Shown here: positions 9,922 through 18,945 of the stretch, piece by piece
Numbering within the stretch: the first letter of the stretch is position 1
Layout: every line of letters begins with the position of its first letter
Assembly: GCA_016169955.1 (NCBI GenBank)
Contig: JABJUM010000016.1
Location: 682,001-746,000 of the forward strand
Direction of reading: 5' to 3'
DNA length: 64,000 bases
From: Phytophthora vignae f. sp. vignae
Lineage: Eukaryota; Oomycota; Peronosporomycetes; Peronosporales; Peronosporaceae
Notes under the pieces: generated by a model
Told to the model about the DNA's origin: nothing
Database searches by the model: none
What the model saw: the letters and a program-made list of their open reading frames with translations, nothing else
Program-made: the position numbers and the translations under genes

Positions 9922-11286
9922 TCAGGATCGCTGCGGTCGTGGTCCACCTGCATGCTGCGGCTTACCACGGCGTGACCCAGCTTTGTTTGCTGCCGCCGCA
10001 GCGCCATTAGCCTGTGCTGCGGCTGGTTGGTGGCGTTGTGCACCACCCGAAGTCGGGTATTCTGGCTTTCTGCCTCCTCGACGACCGTTCTTTCCTTTCT
10101 GCTGCAAATGTGACGCAGCGTTGTTCGTCGGTTGAGCAGCCAAAATATGCGTCTCGAACTTCATAAACTCCTCCAATTGCGGTCGCAACCAGCGAAGGAA
10201 ACTTGATACATCTTTCTTCAGCGACTTGCCTGCGGGGCGCTCCAAACTATCCCTGATAGCTGCCCGAAAGGCGGCTGGCCGCAGCGCGTCAACCAAATAC
10301 CCCACGACGCGCTTCGGGTCTTCATGTATGATGCTCTCCATATTCACACCATCGACCGCACTGTAAAAATCGGCTAGTAGACGCGACATCCTGGATTCAG
10401 CATCTTGAAGCTGCACATCCACTGATAGTCCACGCATTGCGACATCTAGCTGCTTGTAGGCGGTGAAATCGGGATTCCTCGCGTCGAGAAAATATCGCTT
10501 CCAATCGTCTTCACTGACTGCAGACTCTGGCTTGAACAACTCAAAACGGCAGATGCGAACCAGCGTGCTCTGCTCAATGCACGCTCCGATGGGCATAACA
10601 AATACTTGTGTCTGCGTGCCCTGGTTCAACGCGTCCACCCGTCTCCTGTAGACCATGTAGCTATCCATAAACTCCCGCTTCTCCTTCTTGGAGCTTCCGC
10701 GATAAAGAGGCGGCACTGGCATATTCGCCCCCGTTGCTAACGTGACTGTCGGCTCTCGAGCTGGGCGGCCACGGACTTCATGTTCTTCTGCCCCAGCACT
10801 ATCTGCTGCTGAGGATCCGGCAAATAGTCCCCAACGAGCTTCAACGTGGGGGCGCACCGCATCGGCTAGACTGTCCAGCCTCTGTTCCTGTTCTCCCATT
10901 GCGGCCTCGGCGGCCCTTAGGAGGCGAACGTGCTCTTCTATCTGTCGTCTCTGTTCCGCCACTTGTCGGCGGAGTTGCTCTTGCTGCTCTTGCATTGCGA
11001 GCTGCCTCTCGTGCTGCTGCTGCAAATACTCGGACGTCTTCGAAGCGATGACATCCTGCTGCTGTCGCACGTGGCTAATCTGCTCCACAGCGGAGTGGTG
11101 GGCGGCGGCTGAGGTCTGCGCTAGTTGATCAATCTGGCGCCTTGCATCTTGGTCTCCGATGTTGCGCTGGACGGACATTGTCGTCGTCGTCTCGTGCGTC
11201 ACCAAGTAGTCCTCCCCCTCGGCGAGTGACTCGTCCTCGTATCCCGGCCTTGGAACTACAGCGCCGTCGCCTGGTTCGTACTCCAT
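9922..11286 (-). CDS. gag: gypsy Gag
   Basis: A 454-codon ORF with ATG 26 nt after the 5' LTR. It has an acidic N-terminus, a Gln/Glu-rich coiled coil around residues 55-115 and a retrotransposon Gag core (about 150-370) with the helical pattern PPLYRGSSKKEKREFMDSYMV-like. A Gly/Arg/Ala-rich basic tail (GRRGGRK and so on) then runs to the TGA at 9922. The stop truncates the zinc knuckle, which continues in frame in the protease ORF. Confidence 0.9.
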   Translation of the reverse strand: MEYEPGDGAVVPRPGYEDESLAEGEDYLVTHETTTTMSVQRNIGDQDARRQIDQLAQTSAAAHHSAVEQISHVRQQQDVIASKTSEYLQQQHERQLAMQEQQEQLRRQVAEQRRQIEEHVRLLRAAEAAMGEQEQRLDSLADAVRPHVEARWGLFAGSSAADSAGAEEHEVRGRPAREPTVTLATGANMPVPPLYRGSSKKEKREFMDSYMVYRRRVDALNQGTQTQVFVMPIGACIEQSTLVRICRFELFKPESAVSEDDWKRYFLDARNPDFTAYKQLDVAMRGLSVDVQLQDAESRMSRLLADFYSAVDGVNMESIIHEDPKRVVGYLVDALRPAAFRAAIRDSLERPAGKSLKKDVSSFLRWLRPQLEEFMKFETHILAAQPTNNAASHLQQKGKNGRRGGRKPEYPTSGGAQRHQPAAAQANGAAAAANKAGSRRGKPQHAGGPRPQRS

Positions 11287-11311
11287 AACTCTCAGGAGCT
11301 AAAGAATTCTT

Positions 11312-11486
11312 TGTTCCCTGTTTGACTTGAGCTCTAGTAGTAGAAATCTGAAGTGAGCATTGAAAAGGAGATCTAGCCTGCAGGACGCTTGGCTGGAGCG
11401 GCGTCCGTTTCTGTTCTAGGAGTTTCCTAACTGCTTCGCCTCCTAACTGCTCCGATGCTGCTGCAACTACCCGATGGCGGGTAACA
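11312..11486 (-). repeat. gypsy 5' LTR
   Basis: 175 bp, identical to 5923-6097. On the minus strand it starts TGTTACCCGCC and ends GGGAACA. Only 25 nt separate its end from the gag ATG, and that leader (AAGAATTCTTTAGCTCCTGA...) has no TGG-starting tRNA primer-binding site next to the LTR. Confidence 0.92.
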
Positions 11487-12072
11487 GCAACACAACCAGA
11501 GTGTTTTACGATTATCAGTCACTGAGTTATGACCTCTTTGGGATAGGACTTTCATGGGCAGGTACCTGCCCACCCTCAACTTTGACTTCATTTACAACTT
11601 TCACCAGTCTTCAAGGTAACTCCCCTCACCCACCTAATCCCCTAGAATCTAGAGCGTATGCGGTCGCTGCTTGTTGGCGTAATTATCCTACTTCTGGCCG
11701 ACAGCGTGCTCTCAGCCATAACGAAATCATGCTTAATGGAGCTCAGAACAAAGGCGCGAGAATGATATATTTATCGTCGATGATTACGAGGCCTATCTTC
11801 GTCAAGGCACCATCCAACTGTGAGATCCAAGAGGTATCCAATACGCTAAGAAAAAAAAACAATGCAATACAATGATTTACGTGTTCGCGTAGCCAAATTA
11901 TATTAAAAAAAATTTACGCGTAGCCGAATTATATTAGGAATAAAGAAGAAGAAAGTTGTTCTGCAAAATCCAGAGCTTCCTCTATCTGTGAATGAGTCGT
12001 TCGACGTCTCCGACCTACGGTTTCAGTGCGGCTGACGACGGGTTTCTCTCGTGTCCGTGCTCGGCTATCATC
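11487..12072. other. Gypsy 3'-flank/UbiX 3'-flank spacer
   Basis: Mostly non-coding. A 35-codon plus-strand ORF with a signal-peptide-like start is listed separately. Positions 11865-11950 are AT-rich, with a repeated CGCGTAGCC(A/G)AATTATATTA motif about 35 bp apart. Confidence 0.5.
11658..11765 (+). CDS. Short ORF with predicted signal peptide (possible effector remnant)
   Basis: A 35-residue ORF starting MRSLLVGVIILLLADSVLSA, which has the charged start, hydrophobic core and small-residue end of a secretory signal peptide. It stops shortly afterwards. Oomycete secreted effectors often begin this way, but no RxLR or other effector motif is visible here. It could be the broken 5' end of a secreted-protein gene or chance. 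Confidence 0.2.
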   Translation: MRSLLVGVIILLLADSVLSAITKSCLMELRTKARE

Positions 12073-12792
12073 CTAATCCTTGCGCATACCCTCCCACCGC
12101 TCAAAGCCATCCACGTGGATCCCAAGCGAGTCGAGCATTCTCCCAACGCTCTGCTCGATGACATCCTCAATCGTCTTCGGTCTCGTGTAAAACGCTGGCA
12201 CTGGCGGGAAAATCGTCGCTCCGGCCCTCTGCACGGCCGACATGTTGTCGAGATGAATTGCACTCAAAGGAGTCTCCCGGACGACGAGGACGAGCTTCCT
12301 TTCTTCCTTGAGACACACATCAGCCGAGCGTGAGATGAGGTCGTCGCAGTAGCCCGAGCGAACCGCAGCGAGAGATTTCATGGAGCATGGGACGATAATC
12401 ATGCCGTCGTGGAGAAAGCTGCCCGACGACGGCGGGGCCGTGAGGTCCTTGAGTGCGTACGTATACGTCGCGAGCTTCCTAACGTGCTCCGCAGGGATGT
12501 CGGTCTCGTACTTCATCGTCGCGAGCGCCCACTTGGAGAAAATCAGATGAGTTTCGATGTCGAGGCTGCGGAGGATCTCCAGTAGCCGAATGGCGAGGAC
12601 TGCGCCAGTGGTACCGGTGATGCCGACGACAATCCTAGTCTTGCGCGGAGTCATCATGTGGACGGGTCGATGCTCGGGCGTAGTGGTGGTGAACAGCGCT
12701 GACGCCGATGGGATTCTCGTCGGCCCAAGAGAAGTCCGAGCGCCAAGACGCGCAGCCTTCGCCACAACGGAAGGGAGACTCCATGGAGCCAT
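12073..12792 (-). CDS. UbiX/Pad1-type flavin prenyltransferase, probably mitochondrial
   Basis: A 239-residue protein. UbiX/Pad1 enzymes attach a dimethylallyl unit to FMN, making the prenylated FMN cofactor used by UbiD decarboxylases. Family motifs are clear: VVGITGTTGAVLAIRLLE near residue 40 (nucleotide-binding loop), IIVPCSMKSLAAVRSG near 130, RETPLS near 170 and IFPPVPAFYTRPKTIEDVI near 195. The ATG at 12790-12792 is chosen because it starts a Ser/Ala/Arg-rich presequence (MAPWSLPSVVAKAARLGART) typical of mitochondrial import. The frame is open further upstream to 13017, but that extension is unlike the family. It is divergent from the UbiD gene, with 341 bp between the two start codons, and shows no intron. 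Confidence 0.93.
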   Translation of the reverse strand: MAPWSLPSVVAKAARLGARTSLGPTRIPSASALFTTTTPEHRPVHMMTPRKTRIVVGITGTTGAVLAIRLLEILRSLDIETHLIFSKWALATMKYETDIPAEHVRKLATYTYALKDLTAPPSSGSFLHDGMIIVPCSMKSLAAVRSGYCDDLISRSADVCLKEERKLVLVVRETPLSAIHLDNMSAVQRAGATIFPPVPAFYTRPKTIEDVIEQSVGRMLDSLGIHVDGFERWEGMRKD

Positions 12793-13133
12793 CACTGGAG
12801 ACAAACGAGGAGTGAGGATCGATCGGAAGACGTCGAATTGTCCGCCACCGAGGCGACTGAAGGAGGGCACATGTGCACATGTCACCACCAATGCGTGGGC
12901 TGCACGTGATGGGAAATGATGTGTAATGTTTATGGGGGCTTCCCGCTGGGGAGGACAGCAGGCGCACACAGCGTCCATAATACCGGTACAGTACATGTAT
13001 ATGGACGATTCTGTCAAGTGTCCCTCCTCATGTCCGCAGTTTGGGATCCAAGTGCAGTAAGCTGTTCATTCGTCAACTGGCCGTCGGGCAGCGCGTTGTT
13101 CTCGTCTCCTGGAGTTGCAATCCTATATCTACG
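12793..13133. promoter_or_regulatory. Shared intergenic promoter region of the UbiX/UbiD pair
   Basis: 341 bp between two divergent ATGs of functionally linked genes. A short palindromic ACATGTGCACATGT-like run lies at about 12869-12882. No TATA box or mapped element can be assigned. Co-regulation is inferred from the arrangement. Confidence 0.45.
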
Positions 13134-14829
13134 ATGCTTTCGTCTCACCTGTCGCGGAAGGCCGCGCGCCTCTCGTCGGCCAACGCCGGAAAGCGCTTCA
13201 CTCGGGTCGGCCAGAGCTTCCTCCACTCGGGAGCGTCTCCGGACCACGATGCGGCGCAGGACTTGCCCCACATGAACTTCCGCTCGTACGTGGAGGCTCT
13301 CAAGGCCGACGGTGACATTGCGGAGATCAACGCGGAGAAGGACCCGATCCTCGAGGTTAGCGCCATCATTCGTCGCTCGAACGAGCTCGACGACAAGGCG
13401 CCGCTGTTCAACAACGTCAAGGGAACCAAGAACGGGCTCTTTCGCATTCTGGGAGGACCCAACTCGCACCGGCAACCGTCCAAGGGCAAGTACGGGCGAC
13501 TCGCGCGACACCTCGCCTTGCCTCCTGACGCCGGCATGAAGCAGATTCTCGACAAGATGGTGGCGGCCAAGGACGCGCCGCCAATTCCGCCTCGTGTGGT
13601 CTCGACGGGCGCCTGTAAGGAGAACAAGCTCGTGGGCGATGCGATCGACCTCACATCTCTTCCTGTGCCTCTCATTCACAAGGACGACGGCGGCAAGTAC
13701 ATCCAGACGTTCGGCATGCACATCGTCCAGTCACCCGACGGAAAGTGGACGAATTGGTCCATTGCTCGCGCTATGATCTACGACAACAAGCATCTCGTGG
13801 ATCTCGTGATTGAGCCGCAGCACATCTGGCAGATCCATCAGATGTGGAAGAAGGAGGGGAAGGATGTTCCGTGGGCCCTCTGCTTCGGTGTCCCCCCCGC
13901 CGCCATCATGGCTTCGAGTATGCCTCTTCCCGATGGGCTCACGGAGTCAAGTTACATTGGCGCGCTGACTGGCCACGCCATCGACGTCGTCAAGTGCGAG
14001 ACGAACGACTTGCTCGTGCCTGCCAACTCGGAGATTGTGTTTGAGGGTGTGCTGTCGGCTACCGAGACCGCACCGGAAGGCCCCTTCGGTGAGATGCATG
14101 GCTACGTGTTCCCAGGCGACTCGCACCAGTGCCCAAAGTAAGTCTCGCGCTGCGTTCCCTCTTACACTGTCATTGGGATCATCCTAATAACTGATGTTGA
14201 CTTGCAGGTACCGCGTGGACTGCATCACCCATCGCAATGACGCGATCCTCCCTGTGTCTGCTTGCGGCCGCCTCACTGACGAGACGCATACAATGATCGG
14301 TCCTCTGGCGGCCGCGGAGATTGGATATCTGTGCAAGCAGCATGGGCTTCCGATCATTGACGCGCACTCGCCGTTGGTATCGCAGGTGACGTGGGTCGTG
14401 CTCAAGGTGGACACGGCGAAGCTGCGAGCGATGGGCACCAACTCGAAGACGTTCCGGAAGCAAGTCGGTGACCTCGTGTTCAACGAGAAGGCTGGCTACA
14501 CCATCCACCGCATTGTGCTTGTGGGTGATGACATTGACGTGTTCGACGAAGCCGATGCCATGTGGGCGTTCTCCACCCGCTGCCGTCCGTACGACGACGA
14601 GACCTTCTTCCCGGACGTGCGCGCTTTCCCGCTCATTCCATACAACGGCCACGGAGACCACAGTCCTGTTCGGGGTGGCAAGGTCGTGAGCGACGCACTC
14701 TTGCCGACCGAGTACACGAGCGGCCGGGATTGGGTGGCTGCAAGCTTCAAAGAGAGTTACCCCGAAGATGTGAAGAACAAGGTCCTGTCCGAGTGGAAGA
14801 GCATGGGCTTCGAGACATCGGACAAGTAG
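13134..14829 (+). CDS. UbiD/Fdc1-type prFMN-dependent decarboxylase
   Basis: Two exons, 13134-14137 and 14208-14829, with a 70-bp GTAAGT...TTGCAG intron; the spliced length is 1626 nt (541 residues). The fungal Fdc1 members decarboxylate cinnamic and ferulic acids using prenyl-FMN. Residues that bind cofactor and catalyse in Aspergillus Fdc1 appear in the same spacing: NWSIAR (Asn and Arg five apart) and EGPFGE (two Glu five apart). The ATG at 13134 starts an Arg/Ser/Ala-rich presequence (MLSSHLSRKAARLSS), suggesting mitochondrial import like its UbiX partner. A role in detoxifying plant phenylacrylic acids is inference. A canonical ubiquinone role is less likely given the Fdc1-like motifs. 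Confidence 0.92.
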
Positions 14830-15333
14830 GCTCAGCGGGATTCCTCCCATGCGCTGGATGGAGCTGCTCATCGGTGACGTTGGTATGATCATCGGCCACC
14901 TATTCGCCGCTAACGTTATCCTCTTTACGGCCATGTGTGACGGCAACACGGCAGACGCTGGGAAACCGACGGTGGATGGCTGGTTGCAAGACCTGTGCAG
15001 TGCACGAAAGTCCCCACAAATGCACTAAACTACTTTAGTGCACTTTTGAGGCACCTGCACACAACTGATACTGGACATTAGCGCGTACTTTAGTGCACTT
15101 TTAGAGACTTTCGTGCACTGCACTAAACAGGTCTACTGGTTGCCAAACACGTCTCGTGCTGTCCTCCGTTAGAAAAAAATACCACTTGGAAGGCTATTTT
15201 AGCGCTCAAGCAGGACGTTCAGTCCCCAATCTTCGCATCGTGACAAGGGGCGTTGCTTGAGGCTGGGAGGACAGATATTACAATGGTGGTGTAATGTAGT
15301 ATTGCATTATCGTACTAATTCCTTACTCTGGTA
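14830..15333. other. UbiD 3' flank with a small inverted repeat
   Basis: No gene seen. Positions 14991-15132 form an imperfect inverted repeat with ends ACCTGT/ACAGGT. The arms share GCAGTGCACGAAAGT, and two internal TACTTTAGTGCACTTTT copies lie between them. This resembles a short MITE (142 bp). Confidence 0.5.
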
Positions 15334-16862
15334 CACTGCGCGACAAAAGGTTTGGGACACTCACGTCCGAGTCCATATCTCGGCTTCTTGAACGAACTAC
15401 GGGTTGCTATTTAGATATGTTCGTCCAATCACATAGTCGAAGAAGGCACTTGTGACAACGACCTAGATTTTGCAGTATATCTATAGGCTGCCATACAACT
15501 ATCTAGAAATCGGCCCGCGACAAAACTTTGGGACAAAAAATGACTTGATTTTTGTATTGGGTAGAGTGATGGTCACCGTCTATCCTTCGAGAACTGTGCT
15601 TATTACCCTATTTTCACTATGGGGCGCGGGCCTCCCATCTCCGACGAGGAGCGAGGCCGCATGAAGGGCCTCCACGAGGCAGGTACGGGGGTCCGCGAGA
15701 TAGCGCGGCGCCTCGAGCGCTCTGCCAACGGCGTCAGCTATGCCCTACAAGCTTCGGAAAAGCCCAAGAAGAAGGGGGGACGCCCGCGCAGCCTCACCGA
15801 TCGCCAAGTTCGCCAAGTTGTTCGCGCTGCCGCCACGGGAGACTACTCTGCGTCCGAGTTAAAGGCTACTTACGGCTTGTCATGCACGGTGCGTACGGTC
15901 CAGAGGCTATTGTCTGGCGTTGATTTCCTAGTCTACGCTAAAATGGATCGTACGCTACCTCTGACTAAGGAGCACATGCTCGCCCGACTGGAGTTTGCCG
16001 AACGGCTCTCAACGGCGGCCCAAAAGGAAGTCGTGTGGCCCATGATCATCTTTTCAGATGAGAAGAAGTTTAATTTGGACGGACCTGACGGCTACAAGCA
16101 CTATTGGCGGGACTTAAGGCGCCCGCATCGGCGCTACAAGTCCCGCCAAAATGGCGGAGGGTCACTGATGGTGTGGGGGGCCTTCGGAACCAAGGGAAAG
16201 TCGGAGTTGGTGGTGCTGGAGGGGCGCCAGAACTCTAGCCACTACATCTACACAGTGTCGGAGCATCTGCTCCCGTTCGCGCACAAGCACTATGGTACGG
16301 ATTTTGTGTTTATGCAGGACAATGCATCGATTCACGCGTCTAATGAGACGAGATCGTTCTTCCAGGAGATCGGGGTGCAGCTTCTGGACTGGCCAGCGCG
16401 CTCACCCGATCTCAACCCAATCGAAAATGTCTGGGCTATTCTAGCCAGGAAGGTCTACGGCCATGGAAAGCAGTACAACTCCGTGCCAGAGCTTACTGCC
16501 GCAGTCATACAAGCTTGGGACTCGCTCACAATGAAAGAGCTGCAAGATCTTTTGGACACCATGCCAGCTCGTTGCTTCGAAGTCGCGCGCAAGAATGGAG
16601 ACAAGACCCACTACTAGGTACATGGCTACATTTTGATAATACAAAAATCAAGTCATTTTTTGTCCCAAAGTTTTGTCGCGGGCCGATTTCTAGATAGTTG
16701 TATGGCAACCTATAGATATACTGCAAAATCTAGGTCGTTGTCACAAGTGCCTTCTTCGACTATGTGATTGGACGAACATATCTAAATAGCAACCCGTAGT
16801 TCGTTCTAGAAGCCGAGATATGGACTCGGACGTGAGTGTCCCAAACCTTTTGTCGCGCAGTG
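15334..16862 (+). mobile_element. Tc1-type DNA transposon with 225-bp terminal inverted repeats
   Basis: Inverted repeats 15334-15558 and 16638-16862 differ at only a few positions by eye and start CACTGCGCGACAAAAGG. The left end is preceded by TA as expected, but the right end is followed by TT, so the right target base seems mutated or the insertion imprecise. One intact transposase ORF lies between. Near-identical repeats and the intact ORF suggest a young, possibly autonomous copy. Confidence 0.93.
15619..16617 (+). CDS. Tc1/mariner-superfamily transposase (DD34E)
   Basis: A 332-residue intact ORF. The N-terminal paired-type helix-turn-helix is visible (ISDEERGRMKGLHEAGTGV, IARRLERSANGV), with a GRPRSLTDRQ hinge near residue 55. 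The catalytic triad is D in FSDEKKF, D in FMQDNASIH and E in NPIENVW, with exactly 34 residues between the second D and the E. This is the DD34E signature of Tc1 elements. The length matches the family. It is expected to bind the flanking repeats and cut and paste the element into TA sites. Confidence 0.95.
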   Translation: MGRGPPISDEERGRMKGLHEAGTGVREIARRLERSANGVSYALQASEKPKKKGGRPRSLTDRQVRQVVRAAATGDYSASELKATYGLSCTVRTVQRLLSGVDFLVYAKMDRTLPLTKEHMLARLEFAERLSTAAQKEVVWPMIIFSDEKKFNLDGPDGYKHYWRDLRRPHRRYKSRQNGGGSLMVWGAFGTKGKSELVVLEGRQNSSHYIYTVSEHLLPFAHKHYGTDFVFMQDNASIHASNETRSFFQEIGVQLLDWPARSPDLNPIENVWAILARKVYGHGKQYNSVPELTAAVIQAWDSLTMKELQDLLDTMPARCFEVARKNGDKTHY

Positions 16863-17928
16863 TTGTAGTCTCGTCAATACTTAAAGTACTAATTAATTAC
16901 TTGACTGTGTAGATGTTGGGACGTAACTTGACTACAGGTAACATCATCTACTGTTTTAGCACGTGTCGTTCCATTATACAAATGTTCAAAGGCCCAAACT
17001 GGTTTAGTTTGAGATCCGTCGAACAGTAGTGCGATCCGTTTTAGAGTTACTACTTGCGCTTTCTAAACGGTTTGAACGAAAGCTAGTTCAACAGCATACA
17101 TGATGTACTTGTACGGCTTGTTGACTTCAGAGCCAAGACGAGAAAACTTCACGCAAGACAAATCTCCTCCCTTATCAGACAAAAGTCAAATTGGGACGAT
17201 AACCTTCCGTTTGTGAGTGACTCCGCCATCATTGACTATCATCTCCGTTGCTTCGAGTGGCCATCTTTCGCCACTGATATCAGATCCACCCCGATGTATT
17301 AGTACGGCGTTGAAGTAGTCTCGGTGCGGCAACTCTTTGTTGCATGTTGAATGGATGTATTTGCTGCTTTTGCGTAAGAGATCGAATCCCATCCGAGGGA
17401 GTGCATGTAGCAAAGTGTCCGTTTGGCATTATTCTATCCGAGATTACCTGCATCATTGTCCAGAACTTGAGTAAGGGCCCCAGGAATGAAATACACAAAC
17501 AAGTAGGGCTGTATATCTTCAGTGTACAGAGCCATCAAAAGACTTTCACTAATCTTTGCCGAATTGGCCCTCTCCACCGCAGAACTGGGACGCCATGTAG
17601 TCACTACAGTAGTGTTCCAAAACGTAATGCAGTGGCTCTGCAGCTCCAGGAGTCTCCAGCCGACTCTGAGGTGTGTGGCGCATGGTCACGGGGAAACCCG
17701 AACGTCTGTAGTTGGAGCTGGCGTAGCATATTTGTAGCAAATGACAGCAAGCAAAAGATAAAGACAGCAATCGCAGCATGCAATTTAGCTTCTCCGTTCT
17801 CATCTACGTATCGATGGTGTGTCACAACGCTGATGTCGTCGGAAGGTTTTCTGTGGTACGAGCAACTTTTTTTGGACGAATTAATGTCTGTGAGGCTGTC
17901 CATACAGCTCTTCTTGCTGTCCTCCCAG
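16863..17928. other. Spacer between Tc1 element and inverted duplication
   Basis: No recognised gene. On the minus strand two adjacent stretches look coding-like but in different frames: about 17442-17640 (ending ...FIPGALTQVLDNDAGNLG then TAG) and 17186-17430 (SKYIHSTCNKELPHRDYF ... ending VIVPI then TGA). They could be exons or a decayed gene. I recognise no family and do not call a CDS. Confidence 0.4.
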
Positions 17929-18072
17929 GATAACTTCAACTTGTACCACTTCGAGCGGCACACCAGCTGTTGTTGTCTCAGATGGTTCTGCTTCGACCGT
18001 GTACCAGCGGCTGGTCCTCCATGGACCCCAGGGACCTGGACTGCCCTCCTTCCTCCTCCCCCTCCTACAGCC

Positions 18073-18945
18073 ATGACGCTGGCCTTCGAGCTGCTGCGCG
18101 TACTGGCGACCTGCTCGTCCGTTGTGCTGTACGTGTCGCCATGGCCCGACTTCCGGCGCATCCAGCGGCGCGGCTCACCCGGGGACGCGTCGCTGCTGCC
18201 CGTGGTCATGCTCTTCTGCAACGCCTGGATGTGGTGCGTCTACGGCTGCGTGGCCTAGAGCATCTTCCCGCTCGTGGTTGTCAACGCGTTCGGCGTGGCC
18301 ACGAGCGTCTTCTTCTCCGTCATCTACGTGCGCTACAGCTCCGATGCCCACCGGCAGTACGCGCGCCAGCTCTGGATCGGCGCGGGGCTCGCCATGGCGC
18401 TGGCCACTGCGTACGGCATCTTCGGCCTGCAGGGCGTCACCAACCAGCTGCCGGCCCAAGTCGCAGCCACGCTCGGAGTCGTGTGCGTCACGGCCAACAT
18501 CTGTCTGTTCGCGTCGCCGCTAGAGACCATGGGCCAGGTCGTCCGGCTCAAGTCGGCGGCGTCGCTGCCCATCGCGCTGTGCGTGGCCAACCTCGCGTCG
18601 GGCGCGCTCTGGTCCACGCTGGCCATCGCCCAGAACGACATGTTCGTGCTGGCGCCCAACGCGCTGGGCACAATGCTGAGCCTGGTGCAGGTGGGGCTCT
18701 ACCTCGCGTACCCGCCGCCGGCCGACGCGGACGTGGGGGTTCTACGCTCCGAGCGCGCGCGGCCGCTGCCGGTCATCGCGACCGCCTGCAAGCGCGACGA
18801 GCTCAGTGTCAAGGTCGCAGTGCAAGGCCCCGTGTTCCTGCCGGAGGCAACGTCGTTGACGCCTCTCGTGGCGGGCAGGGGCGAGGCCAGGTCGCTGCTG
18901 CCGGAGACCTACGGGTCCAAGGGCGTCCAGGTGACGGCCACCTGA
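18073..18945 (+). pseudogene. SWEET sugar transporter pseudogene, left copy
   Basis: 291 codons including an in-frame TAG at 18256-18258 (codon 62), between transmembrane segments 2 and 3. The rest is a full SWEET with two MtN3 triple-helix repeats: YVSPWPDFRRIQRRGS after helix 1, FCNAWMWCVYG in helix 2, and LFASPLETMGQVVRLKSAASLP with NLASGALWSTLA in the second repeat. SWEETs are facilitative sugar carriers of plasma or vacuolar membranes. The TAG is shared with the right-arm copy, so it predates the duplication or was spread by gene conversion. The Arg-, Ala- and Pro-rich GC-heavy tail differs from the intact paralogues at 31480 and 32834. Confidence 0.88.

Larger units (their letters stand above)
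5913..11486 (-). mobile_element. Complete Ty3/gypsy LTR retrotransposon (chromovirus-like)
   Basis: A minus-strand element with LTRs at 11312-11486 (5') and 5913-6097 (3'). The direct repeat GCAAC occurs at 5908-5912 and 11487-11491 and is read as the target-site duplication. Gag, protease, RT, RNase H, integrase and a chromodomain-like tail follow in gypsy order. The shared 175-bp LTR cores are identical by eye, which implies a recent insertion. The coding region nevertheless has two in-frame TGAs (9922-9924 and 6275-6277) and a frame change between protease and pol. Confidence 0.95.

Noticed and set aside
17344..18258. 304-codon plus-strand ORF ending at the SWEET TAG
   Set aside because: Its last 61 codons are the SWEET start, but the upstream part has no domain and crosses the duplication edge; the ATG at 18073 is the real start.
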